64,000 bases of DNA, taken from positions 58,268 through 122,267 of the forward strand of contig JBAPLS010000003.1 in assembly GCA_037083765.1 (NCBI GenBank). The letters run 5' to 3'. The translations under genes and the position numbers were made by a program. Origin of the DNA: Dasytiphilus stammeri_B. GTDB taxonomy: Bacteria; Pseudomonadota; Gammaproteobacteria; Enterobacterales; Enterobacteriaceae. The notes beneath the pieces were generated by a model. That model was not told where the DNA came from. It did no database searches and worked only from the letters and a program-made list of their open reading frames with translations. Shown in pieces: positions 35,114-43,989 of this stretch. Position 1 is the first letter of the stretch, and every line of letters begins with the position of its first letter.

Positions 35114-35584
35114 TTATTTTACACACATATGACAATGCGTGATGGCTATAGCTAAAGCATCAGCTGCATCGGTAGGAGGAGTAAATGATAATTTCAACAA
35201 AAAACGTACCATATGCTGTACTTGGTGTTTACCAGCTTCCCCCGTTCCTACAACTGTTTTTTTGACTTTTTTAGCTGCATATTCAAATATGGGTAAATGA
35301 TGATTAACAGCAGACACCATGGCTGCTCCCCTAGCATGTCCTAATTTTAATGCCGAATTAGCATTTTTAGCAATAAATACTTGTTCTATTGCTAATACAT
35401 TAGGATTAAATTTAGTTATAATTTTACTCACTCCTAAATAAATCAATTTTAAACGACTAGCAAATACTGCCTCATTACTATGAATACAACCACTATCAAG
35501 ATAGTGAATAATGTTGCCTTTTTTTATAATTACACCATATCCGGTTACTCGTGAGCCGGGATCTATGCCTAAAATAGTTATCAT
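35114..35584 (-). CDS. ruvC: Holliday junction resolvase RuvC
   Basis: Dimeric endonuclease that cuts Holliday junctions. I chose the ATG at 35584, giving MITILGIDPGSRVTGYG as in E. coli; the upstream ATG at 35599 overlaps the yebC stop and adds five residues. The 156-residue product has the four acidic catalytic positions: Asp in GIDPGS, Glu in AIEQVF, and two Asp in PTDAADALAIA. It is shorter than E. coli (173) only at the dispensable C-terminus. It follows yebC closely. Confidence 0.95.
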   Translation of the reverse strand: MITILGIDPGSRVTGYGVIIKKGNIIHYLDSGCIHSNEAVFASRLKLIYLGVSKIITKFNPNVLAIEQVFIAKNANSALKLGHARGAAMVSAVNHHLPIFEYAAKKVKKTVVGTGEAGKHQVQHMVRFLLKLSFTPPTDAADALAIAITHCHMCVK

Positions 35585-35591
35585 TCTGTAT

Positions 35592-36350
35592 TTATTCATC
35601 CTGAATTATATTTTCAGAATGATCATCGAAATCTGCATTATGATAAATTTCTTGTACATCTGCAATAATTTCAAGTAAATGAATTAAATTGATCAATTTA
35701 TTCGCTATGAGTAAAGAAATCTTTACTTTAATTTTCGGTATCATCTTGATATCTGATGATTCGGGCGAAAAGCCAGTAGCTTCCAAAGCTGAAGTGATAA
35801 TACTCAATAATTTCGGTTCCATAAAGATATCTATCTTATTATCATGTTGTCTACTTATAATATCCTCCGCACCAAATTGCAATGCTATATTAAGCAGAGT
35901 GTCTTTATTATGCTCATCAATATAAGTGAGAATTGCTTGTTTTCGAAACAGATAAGATATGGAACGCGGAGGAACTAAAGTACCCTCATTTTTCAAAAAA
36001 ATCCTTCTTAATTCTGAAATAGTTCTATTACGATTATTAGTTAAGCATTTAATCAGAATTGCAGTACCTCCTGGACCATATCCTTCATAGATTATAGGAT
36101 TTAAATCTTTCTCCTCTTCTTGAGTGCCGCTTCCCCGACTAATAGCACGTGTAATAGTATCCCGAGTCATATTTTTGGCGATAGCTTTATCTATGGCAGT
36201 TTTTAAACGGTTATTAGACATGGGATTACTACCTCCTAGTTTAGTTGCCGAAATAATCTCTCTAATAATTTTAGTAAAAATTTTTTCACGTTTTGAATCT
36301 TGTGTAGCTTTTCGATGTTTAGTATTAGCCCATTTACTATGACCAGACAT
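35592..36350 (-). CDS. yebC: YebC/TACO1-family protein
   Basis: Member of the YebC/PmpR family; family members have been described as DNA-binding regulators and as factors that help translation of difficult peptide motifs. I chose the ATG at 36350 (MSGHSKWANTKHRKATQD, the family start). It has 252 residues (246 in E. coli). GGSNPMSNNRLKTAIDKA and YEGYGPGGTAILIKCLT are family motifs. In E. coli it lies upstream of ruvC, as here. Confidence 0.95.
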   Translation of the reverse strand: MSGHSKWANTKHRKATQDSKREKIFTKIIREIISATKLGGSNPMSNNRLKTAIDKAIAKNMTRDTITRAISRGSGTQEEEKDLNPIIYEGYGPGGTAILIKCLTNNRNRTISELRRIFLKNEGTLVPPRSISYLFRKQAILTYIDEHNKDTLLNIALQFGAEDIISRQHDNKIDIFMEPKLLSIITSALEATGFSPESSDIKMIPKIKVKISLLIANKLINLIHLLEIIADVQEIYHNADFDDHSENIIQDE

Positions 36351-36429
36351 TTTATTCTCCAAGAGGATTTAGCATGAATTAATAATATTTTTCTTCTAGA
36401 AGAGAAATAAGTCATTAATAAATCAATTA

Positions 36430-38145
36430 TTAGTGATAATTGTAATTAGGCGTACTGGTCATTAAACATGAGGCAGTAGTAGTTTTAGGAAAAGCAATAA
36501 CTTCTCGTAGATTTTTGCTTCCTGTAAGTAACATAACAATTCGATCTAATCCTAATGCTATTCCTGCATGTGGAGGAGTACCGTATTTTAGTGCTTCGAG
36601 AAAAAAACCAAACTGGTTATTTTGTTCTTCTGTAGACATTCCTAGTAACGAAAAAACTGTTTGTTGCATCTTTAAAGAATTGATACGTACAGAACCACTT
36701 CCAATCTCATATCCATTAATCACTAGATCATACGTATTAGCTAACGTACTGAGAGGATTTTTTATTAATTCTTCTGGAGTAACCTGCTGAGAAGGTGAAG
36801 AAAATGGATGATGTTCAGAAGTAAGCTTACCGCTTTCATCTTGAATAAACATAGGAAAGTCTACTATCCAAACAGGAGACCAAGTCTCTTCTCTGGTTAG
36901 ACTGCAGTCTTGCCAGATTTTTACCCGCATCTCAGCTAAGAGATTTAAAATTTCTTTATTGACTCCTACACATATAAAGATTACATCACCTTCACTAAGC
37001 TCTATCCGGTTTAAGATAGTTTCTATTACCTCTGTGAAAATCATACATTGTTGACTGCTATTTTTCAGACTATTTCTTTTTTCTAAAGAAGAGCTTGGTA
37101 TCCATTCACATTGGACTTTTGAATAATTTTTTATACAATGTTTTTTATAACATTCCATTTGCTTTTTACTAATTTTAGTCTCCTTTGGAATTTTAAGACC
37201 TCGTACTCTATTTAAGTGATTATTAGTAATATTATTACAGCAAATATTATTTGATAATATCTCAGAAAAATCTAATAATTCTAAAGGATTACGTAAATCT
37301 GGTTTATCAGTACCAAACCGGTTTAGAGCTTCACTTAAACTAATCACTGGAAAGTGTGCTAAATTTATTCCTTTTATTTGTCTCCAAATTTTACAGATCA
37401 TTTTTTCTATCAAGGATCTTAATTTTGTGGCAGACATAAAAGATGTTTCTATATCAATTTGAGTAAATTCCGGTTGTCGATCAATTCTTAGATCTTCATC
37501 ACGAAAGCACTTCGCTATTTGATAATAACGATCAACTCCAGAAATCATTAACAATTGCTTAAATAATTGGGGAGACTGAGGTAAAGCATAATATTTTCCG
37601 GGATGTACTCTACTTGGTACTATATAATCTCTGGCCCCTTCTGGGGTTCCCCGAGTTAATATAGGAGTTTCTATTTCCATAAATTCTTTATGATTAAGAA
37701 AATTTCTTATTATAGTACTAGTGTCCGCTCTTATTTTTAGACGTTGTCTAATTTCATCTCTTCGCAAGTCAAGATAACGATATTTTAAGCGCATTTCTTC
37801 ACTATTTATTCTCTGGAGATCAATCGGTAAGGGTTCTGATGAATTTATAATTCTTAGATAAGTTGCTTTAACTTCTATAGCTCCAGTGGCCATTTTATTA
37901 TTAAAATTTTTACGAATACGTACTATACCTTGTACTTGAATACAGAACTCTAATCGTAAGTGGCAGGCTTGTTCAAAAATATCTTTCAATTCTTGATCAA
38001 AAAAAATCTGAACTCTACCTTTAGAATCACGTAAATCAATAAATATTAATTGTCCTAAATTACGAATACGATCTACCCATCCACATAAAGTCACTTTATG
38101 TTTAACATGGGCAATACTTAGCTGACCGCAATATTTAGTACGCAT
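36430..38145 (-). CDS. aspS: Aspartyl-tRNA synthetase
   Basis: Class II enzyme charging tRNA-Asp. It has 571 residues (590 in E. coli), the shortening being in the GAD insertion domain. The N-terminal OB fold has VTLCGWVDRIRNLGQLIFID. Motif 2 is seen in FRDEDLRIDRQPEFTQID and motif 3 in GIALGLDRIVMLLTG. PQSPQLFKQLLM and the bacterial GAD domain place it in the bacterial AspRS class. It is divergent from cmoA. Confidence 0.97.
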   Translation of the reverse strand: MRTKYCGQLSIAHVKHKVTLCGWVDRIRNLGQLIFIDLRDSKGRVQIFFDQELKDIFEQACHLRLEFCIQVQGIVRIRKNFNNKMATGAIEVKATYLRIINSSEPLPIDLQRINSEEMRLKYRYLDLRRDEIRQRLKIRADTSTIIRNFLNHKEFMEIETPILTRGTPEGARDYIVPSRVHPGKYYALPQSPQLFKQLLMISGVDRYYQIAKCFRDEDLRIDRQPEFTQIDIETSFMSATKLRSLIEKMICKIWRQIKGINLAHFPVISLSEALNRFGTDKPDLRNPLELLDFSEILSNNICCNNITNNHLNRVRGLKIPKETKISKKQMECYKKHCIKNYSKVQCEWIPSSSLEKRNSLKNSSQQCMIFTEVIETILNRIELSEGDVIFICVGVNKEILNLLAEMRVKIWQDCSLTREETWSPVWIVDFPMFIQDESGKLTSEHHPFSSPSQQVTPEELIKNPLSTLANTYDLVINGYEIGSGSVRINSLKMQQTVFSLLGMSTEEQNNQFGFFLEALKYGTPPHAGIALGLDRIVMLLTGSKNLREVIAFPKTTTASCLMTSTPNYNYH

Positions 38146-38337
38146 AAATAATTTCCTTTCTCTACAATTAGATATATTTTAAAATTTATTATATATTTTC
38201 TTACTTTCTAGTAAGAGAGATAAAATCTGTATTTGTATAATAAGTCCTATTATACTTAAATAAGATTTAATAAAAATTATTAATAATAACTACTCCCTAT
38301 TTTTAAAAATAAAGTTATATTTAAGGAACAAAATTTT

Positions 38338-39075
38338 ATGTCCTATCGTCAAGATAAAATATTTTCATTACCTCTGTTACATCTTAATCAGTGGCAATTT
38401 GATCAACAGGTGGCTGATGTTTTTCCAGATATGATTACTCGTTCAGTGCCCGGTTATTCTATCATAACTTCTATGATAGGAAAATTTTCTCAATACTTTG
38501 TTCCTTCTCATACATATATTTATGATTTAGGATGTTCTTACGGGAGTGTAACGTCTTCTATTATAAAAAACCTAAAAGCTACTGATTGTACCCTCATTGC
38601 TATTGACAATTCACCTGCCATGATTGCTCACTGTAAAAAAAATTTACAACAGGTAATTACTTATGATAATACAATTCATATTATTGAAGCCGATATATGT
38701 GATGTTACCATTGTTAATGCTTCAATGGTAGTATTGAATTTTACTTTCCAGTTTTTATCTCTGGGAAAACGTCAGCAGATTTTAAAATCTATTTATAGAG
38801 GACTCAAAACCGGAGGAGTATTGATTCTGTCAGAAAAATTTCATTTTGATGATCATGAAATTCAGACACTTTTCTTTGAGATGCATCATAACTTCAAGCT
38901 GGATAATGGTTATAGTCGATTAGAAATTAATCAAAAAAGACAAATTATCGAAAGGGTGTTGCTGACGGAAAGTATAGAAAATCATAAAAAAATACTTTTT
39001 TCTATTGGTTTTACACATGTAGAACTATGGTTTCAATATTTGAACTTTGGATCTTTAATCGCTCTGAAATATTAA
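38338..39075 (+). CDS. cmoA: Carboxy-S-adenosylmethionine synthase CmoA
   Basis: Makes carboxy-SAM from SAM and prephenate for tRNA wobble modification. It has 245 residues (247 in E. coli). SVPGYSIITSMIG, the SAM-binding loop YDLGCSYGSVTSSI, IAIDNSPAMI and VVLNFTFQFL are near-identical to the family. It lies 10 bp before cmoB, so the pathway is kept as a unit. Prephenate must be available, though no shikimate gene is in this window. Confidence 0.96.
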   Translation: MSYRQDKIFSLPLLHLNQWQFDQQVADVFPDMITRSVPGYSIITSMIGKFSQYFVPSHTYIYDLGCSYGSVTSSIIKNLKATDCTLIAIDNSPAMIAHCKKNLQQVITYDNTIHIIEADICDVTIVNASMVVLNFTFQFLSLGKRQQILKSIYRGLKTGGVLILSEKFHFDDHEIQTLFFEMHHNFKLDNGYSRLEINQKRQIIERVLLTESIENHKKILFSIGFTHVELWFQYLNFGSLIALKY

Positions 39076-39085
39076 ATAAAGTACA

Positions 39086-40054
39086 ATGATAAATTTTACA
39101 TCTTTTTTTCAGGATATTATCTGCTCCCCATTACTTAATAGATGGTTAGAAACATTACCTGCTTTACTAGCATCATTTCAGCGGCAAAAATATCCTGGAA
39201 TAGTAAAAAAATGGTCCAATAGTGTACAAAAATTACCCTTAATAATCCCTGAAAAATTAAATTTAAAAGAAGGTATTAGTGCCAGCAGTCAATTAATAAA
39301 TCCAGATCAACGAAATAAAATAGAAAATCTTCTCAAGCATTTAACGCCTTGGCGAAAAGGACCATTTTATCTTTATGGTATAAACATTGATTCGGAATGG
39401 CGTTCAGATTTTAAATGGAATCGTCTCTTTAAACATATATCTTCACTTAATAATCGCATGGTTCTAGATGTGGGTTGTGGAAACGGTTATTATCTATGGC
39501 GGACGCTAGGTGCAGGGGCTAAATTAGCAGTCGGCATAGATCCTAGTAAATTATTTTATTTTCAGTTTGAAGCCATTAAAAAGTTAATAGGTAATAAAAA
39601 GTTCGTTCATCTCTTACCAATTGAGATTGATCAGTTACCTCCACTTGCTGTTTTTGATACTGTTTTTTCAATGGGTATTTTATATCATCGAAGATCTCCT
39701 TTAGATCATCTCCACAACCTAAAAAATCAATTAACTGCTGGAGGAGAATTAATATTAGAAACTCTAGTTTTACCCAACGATATACCTCAGGTGTTATTTC
39801 CAGTAGATAGATATGCAAATATGCGTAATGTTTGGTTTATTCCTTCTCCTAAAACTATTAAAATCTGGTTACATCGGTGTGGATTCAAAAATATTCGCGT
39901 GGTAGATTTACAAATTACTACTGTGAACGAACAACGACGCACTAAATGGGCCAATATTTACTCTTTATCGGATTTTCTTGATCCCCAAGATAACTCTAAA
40001 ACTGTGGAGGGATATCCTGCTCCATTACGTGCTATTATTTTAGCAAAAAAATAA
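39086..40054 (+). CDS. cmoB: tRNA U34 carboxymethyltransferase CmoB
   Basis: Transfers the carboxymethyl group of carboxy-SAM to 5-hydroxyuridine 34, giving cmo5U in tRNAs reading four-codon boxes. It has 322 residues (323 in E. coli). The methyltransferase domain shows VLDVGCGNGYYLWRTLG and FSMGILYHRRSPLDHL. tRNA-Ser(UGA), one of the known cmo5U tRNAs in E. coli, is encoded at 60977. Confidence 0.96.
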   Translation: MINFTSFFQDIICSPLLNRWLETLPALLASFQRQKYPGIVKKWSNSVQKLPLIIPEKLNLKEGISASSQLINPDQRNKIENLLKHLTPWRKGPFYLYGINIDSEWRSDFKWNRLFKHISSLNNRMVLDVGCGNGYYLWRTLGAGAKLAVGIDPSKLFYFQFEAIKKLIGNKKFVHLLPIEIDQLPPLAVFDTVFSMGILYHRRSPLDHLHNLKNQLTAGGELILETLVLPNDIPQVLFPVDRYANMRNVWFIPSPKTIKIWLHRCGFKNIRVVDLQITTVNEQRRTKWANIYSLSDFLDPQDNSKTVEGYPAPLRAIILAKK

Positions 40055-40113
40055 TTAGTATTTAACTACCTGGATCGTCAACAAGTAATATACCTCTAAA
40101 ATAGTTAAACTTC

Positions 40114-41847
40114 ATGAATCTTCAAATATTTATTGCTGATCAAATTCGTAGGGCCCTGATATCATCAGGAATACCTAAAGAACATAAAATTCAAGTCATT
40201 CCTGCTACTAAATCCCACTTTGGAGATTATCAGGTTAATGTTATATCTCTCGCCAAATCTTTACATAAATTACCAGAGGAGATAGCCAACCAAATTGTTT
40301 CAAACTTACAGATGACGTTTTTTGCTAAAAAAATAGAAATTTCCAAAATGGGCTATATAAATATTTATTTGAATATTTCCTGGATAGCTCATCTCTTAGA
40401 TAAGATGCTTTTATCTTCCCGACTCGGTATTTTACCGGTTAAAAAACCACAAACAGTAGTAATTGATTACTCAGGACCAAATGTAGCAAAAGAAATGCAT
40501 GTAGGTCATCTTCGTTCAACTATAATTGGAGATGCTACCGTGCGGACCTTATCTTTCTTAGGTCATAATGTTATTCGTGCTAATCATATAGGTGATTGGG
40601 GATTACAATTTGGAATGTTAATTGCTTTGTTAAAAACAAAAAATTATCATGATCATGATGATCTAGATCTAGATCATCTAGAATCTTTTTATTGTGAAGC
40701 TAAACATCATTATGAAACAGATACTGTGTTTGCAGAGTTAGCTAGACATTATGTAGTAAAGTTACAACAAGGAAATTCAGAATGTCTGGCCTGGTGGAAA
40801 AAAATCGTAAATATTACTATATCTGAAAATCAGAATATCTATAAGAGACTTAATGTCAGTCTTACTACTCGTGATGTAATGGGTGAAAGCATATATAATA
40901 GTATGTTACCTAGTATCGTGACGGATCTGAAATCTAAAGGACTAGCAGTCAATAGTAATGGTGCTACGGTAGTTTTTCTCCCGGAATTCAGAAATAAAAA
41001 TGGCAATTCCATGGGAGTTATCATCCAAAAAAAAGATGGGGGATATTTATACACCACTACGGATATTGCCTGTATAAAATTTCGTTACGAACATTTACAT
41101 GCAGATCGAATTATTTACTATATAGATTCTCGTCAAAATCAACACTTAATGCAAGTATGGTCTATAGTGCGTAAAGCTGGATATGTGCCGTCCACAGTTT
41201 CATTAGAACATCACATGTTTGGTATGATGTTAACGAAAGATAAAAAACCTTTTCAAACTAGAAAAGGAAAAATTATTAAATTATCATCTTTATTAGATGA
41301 AGCAATATCAAGAGCCTTGGATTTAGTCCAAGCTAAAACTTCTTTTCTTTCCTCAGAAGAACAACTTAAAATTGCTAATATTATTGGCATTGGTGCTCTT
41401 AAGTATGCAGATTTGTCTAAAAATCGCCTGACTAATTATGTCTTTGATTGGGAGCAAATGTTATCCTTCGAGGGAAATACTGCTCCCTACATACAATATG
41501 CATACACTCGAGCTATATCTCTATTTCGTAAAGCTCAAATTCCAGAAGAAAGCTTAACTAATATAAGTATCCACTTTTTCAATAAAGTGGAATTTCTTTT
41601 AGGAGTACGGTTGCTACAATTCGAGGAAACTCTAAATAAAGTAGCTGGGTCTGGACTTCCACATCTCATGTGTAATTATCTTTATAATTTAGCAAATTTA
41701 TTTTCACATTTTTATGAACATTGTCCTATTCTTAACTTATCAGATGAGTCCCTACGTAAAAGTAGATTAAAATTAGTAATTTTATTATTTAGAACTTTAC
41801 AACAAGGATTAGATACGTTAGGTATTGCAACTATAGAGAGAATGTAA
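40114..41847 (+). CDS. argS: Arginyl-tRNA synthetase
   Basis: Class I enzyme charging tRNA-Arg. It has 577 residues, as in E. coli. The HIGH-equivalent is in SGPNVAKEMHVGHLRSTIIG and the KMSKS-equivalent region is MLTKDKKPFQTRKGKIIKL. The C-terminal helical anticodon-binding domain contains LPHLMCNYLYNLANLFSHFY. It follows cmoB as in E. coli, with torYZ, cutC and yecM deleted, and is followed 46 bp later by a tRNA gene. Confidence 0.97.
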   Translation: MNLQIFIADQIRRALISSGIPKEHKIQVIPATKSHFGDYQVNVISLAKSLHKLPEEIANQIVSNLQMTFFAKKIEISKMGYINIYLNISWIAHLLDKMLLSSRLGILPVKKPQTVVIDYSGPNVAKEMHVGHLRSTIIGDATVRTLSFLGHNVIRANHIGDWGLQFGMLIALLKTKNYHDHDDLDLDHLESFYCEAKHHYETDTVFAELARHYVVKLQQGNSECLAWWKKIVNITISENQNIYKRLNVSLTTRDVMGESIYNSMLPSIVTDLKSKGLAVNSNGATVVFLPEFRNKNGNSMGVIIQKKDGGYLYTTTDIACIKFRYEHLHADRIIYYIDSRQNQHLMQVWSIVRKAGYVPSTVSLEHHMFGMMLTKDKKPFQTRKGKIIKLSSLLDEAISRALDLVQAKTSFLSSEEQLKIANIIGIGALKYADLSKNRLTNYVFDWEQMLSFEGNTAPYIQYAYTRAISLFRKAQIPEESLTNISIHFFNKVEFLLGVRLLQFEETLNKVAGSGLPHLMCNYLYNLANLFSHFYEHCPILNLSDESLRKSRLKLVILLFRTLQQGLDTLGIATIERM

Positions 41848-41893
41848 CTACCTTTTGAATATAAAATCTTCAAAATTTTTATTAAACTTTGGT

Positions 41894-41981
41894 GGTGAGG
41901 TGTCCGAGAGGATAAAGGAGCATGCCTGGAAAGCATGTATACGTAAATTGCGTATCGAGGGTTCGAATCCCTCTCTCACCG
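41894..41981 (+). tRNA. tRNA-Ser (anticodon GGA)
   Basis: Class II tRNA of 88 nt. The acceptor GGTGAGG pairs with TCTCACC, the discriminator is G. The anticodon stem CATGC/GCATG encloses CTGGAAA with anticodon GGA. A long variable arm and the T arm GAGGG-TTCGAAT-CCCTC follow. The 3' CCA is not encoded (the G is followed by TTA), unlike E. coli genes and unlike the other tRNA-Ser here, so the CCA-adding enzyme is needed. It reads UCC and UCU. Confidence 0.95.
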
Positions 41982-42057
41982 TTATAGTTTTTAGAACTCC
42001 TCAACTAGGAGAGAAATCTTTATTTCTAGTGAATTAGGATATTCATCTTGAGATAGA

Positions 42058-43521
42058 TTAAGTTTTTATAAATATGTGTTTCTTCTTAGAAGAAGGCTGA
42101 CAATCTAATAAGCTCACCACTAAAATAGCAATGCTTGCTAATATAAATCCCGGAATAATTTCATATATTCCTAACCAAGAATAGTGCTTCCACACTACTA
42201 CAGTAGTGGTACCTATAAGCATCCCGGCTAGAGCACCATTACGAGTCATCCGTGACCATCTGACTGACAATAATACTACTGGACCAAAAGATGCCCCTAA
42301 ACCAGCCCAAGCATAACTTACTAATCCCAATACACGATGAGTGGGATTAAAAGCCAGAATAATAGAAATTACTGATACTAATAATACCATGAGTCGACCG
42401 ACCCAAATCATTTCAGAGTGACTGGCATCTTTTCTGAAAAATGATTTATATATATCTTTGGTTAAAGCACTAGCACATACTAATAACTGACCACTAAGTG
42501 TAGACATGACTGCCGATAAAATTGCTGCTAATATAATGCCAGCAATCCATGGATGAAATAGCAATCGTGTTAATTCTATAAATACTCTTTCACTATTTTC
42601 TAAAACTTCCGGAGAGATATCTGGATGTTGTTGAAAAAAAGCAATAGCAAAAAAACCAAGGGAAATGGCTCCACTTAAGCATAAAATCATCCATATCATG
42701 CTTATCCGCCGAGCATTTCTAATAGTAGATGGAGAATCCGCTGCCATAAAACGTGCTAGAATATGAGGTTGGCCGAAGTATCCGAGACCCCAACTAAGTA
42801 ATGATATAATAGCTATACTACTGAGACCATGTATCATATTAAGTTGATCAATATTTTTCATTGCTATGGTATGGATAGAGGAAAAAATTCCTCCATTATT
42901 TCTTATTAAGATAATGGGAGTGAAAATTAATGCAAACATTATGAGACTCGCTTGGATCGTAGCAGTCCAACTTATAGCTAAAAATCCTCCCATAAAAGTA
43001 TAAATAATAGTGGTAGAAGCTGCCAAGAAAAGAGAAATAAAATAATTTATGCAAAAAGTAGTTTCCAAAAGTCGTGCGCCCGCTACTATTCCTGAAGCAC
43101 AATATATTGTAAAAAATATTAGGATTATTAATGCAGAAGTTAATCGTAATATTTGTTCTTTATCCTCAAAACGATAAGTAAAATAATCGGGTAAAGTAAT
43201 TGCATTATTATTATGTTTAGTATAAATGAGTAATCTGCTCGCTACTAATTTCCAATTAAGATATGCACCTATAGCTAGACCAATTGCTATCCAACTTTCT
43301 GATATTCCGGATATTAAAACCGCTCCGGGAAGTCCCATTAATAACCATCCACTCATATCCGATGCTCCGGCAGCTAAAGCAGTCACTAAAGCTCCTAGTT
43401 TTCGTCCTCCTAAAATATAGTCTTCGAAATTTTTCGTGGACTTCCATGCTATAAAACCAATAGCAGTAATGATCATAATATAAATTAAAAAAGTTAATAA
43501 CATTGATTTACTTATGATCAT
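42058..43521 (-). CDS. putP: Sodium/proline symporter PutP
   Basis: Inner-membrane Na+/L-proline symporter of the SSS family. It has 487 residues (502 in E. coli), shorter only at the C-terminal tail. About 12-13 hydrophobic helices are present. The conserved ASDMSGWLLMGLPGA, where E. coli has Na+ and proline contacts, and GYFGQPHILARFMAADS are intact. It is divergently arranged with putA, as in enterobacteria, suggesting imported proline is oxidised as fuel or as a glutamate source. Confidence 0.97.
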   Translation of the reverse strand: MIISKSMLLTFLIYIMIITAIGFIAWKSTKNFEDYILGGRKLGALVTALAAGASDMSGWLLMGLPGAVLISGISESWIAIGLAIGAYLNWKLVASRLLIYTKHNNNAITLPDYFTYRFEDKEQILRLTSALIILIFFTIYCASGIVAGARLLETTFCINYFISLFLAASTTIIYTFMGGFLAISWTATIQASLIMFALIFTPIILIRNNGGIFSSIHTIAMKNIDQLNMIHGLSSIAIISLLSWGLGYFGQPHILARFMAADSPSTIRNARRISMIWMILCLSGAISLGFFAIAFFQQHPDISPEVLENSERVFIELTRLLFHPWIAGIILAAILSAVMSTLSGQLLVCASALTKDIYKSFFRKDASHSEMIWVGRLMVLLVSVISIILAFNPTHRVLGLVSYAWAGLGASFGPVVLLSVRWSRMTRNGALAGMLIGTTTVVVWKHYSWLGIYEIIPGFILASIAILVVSLLDCQPSSKKKHIFIKT

Positions 43522-43989
43522 TAATAATCTCCATTATTATTTTCATTTTCTAAGGGACCCTAATTTTAGTCCTAATTTACTAACTGACTTAATCATCTTC
43601 ATGAATTGTTCTTATCTAGGAGAAAATCGATAACTAAAAATTGAAATATTTTCTAAATATAAAAATTTTAGATTTAAAAGTATTTATTTTTCTTACTCAA
43701 GTTATTGATCCTATGTTGAAAAACTAATAAAATAATCTTTAATAATTTTATATTAATCTTTATAACTTAATTTATAACGTAAATTCATTACTTATCAAGT
43801 AAAAATTGTCTAATAAGTAGAAATTCTTTAAATAATCTATATAATTAGATGAATTTAGGAGAGATTAATGAATCTGTTCTCTTAGAGAGAAGATTTTATG
43901 GTAAAATAACTAGACTTAGTTATGATTAAATTGACTACCGATGAGTATATCTCATTATATAATGTTTTATAACAAAAAAAGGAAAGATA
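43522..43989. other. putP-putA divergent control region
   Basis: 468 bp between the divergent putP and putA starts. In E. coli and Salmonella this region holds operators bound by PutA's own ribbon-helix-helix domain and CRP sites. Here putA lacks that domain. I see several A/T-rich -10-like boxes but no repeated operator I can support. AAAGGAAAG before the putA TTG is a likely ribosome binding site. Confidence 0.5.

Noticed and set aside
41855..42037. 60-codon plus-strand frame downstream of argS
   Set aside because: It runs through the tRNA-Ser(GGA) gene; the cloverleaf explains the sequence.
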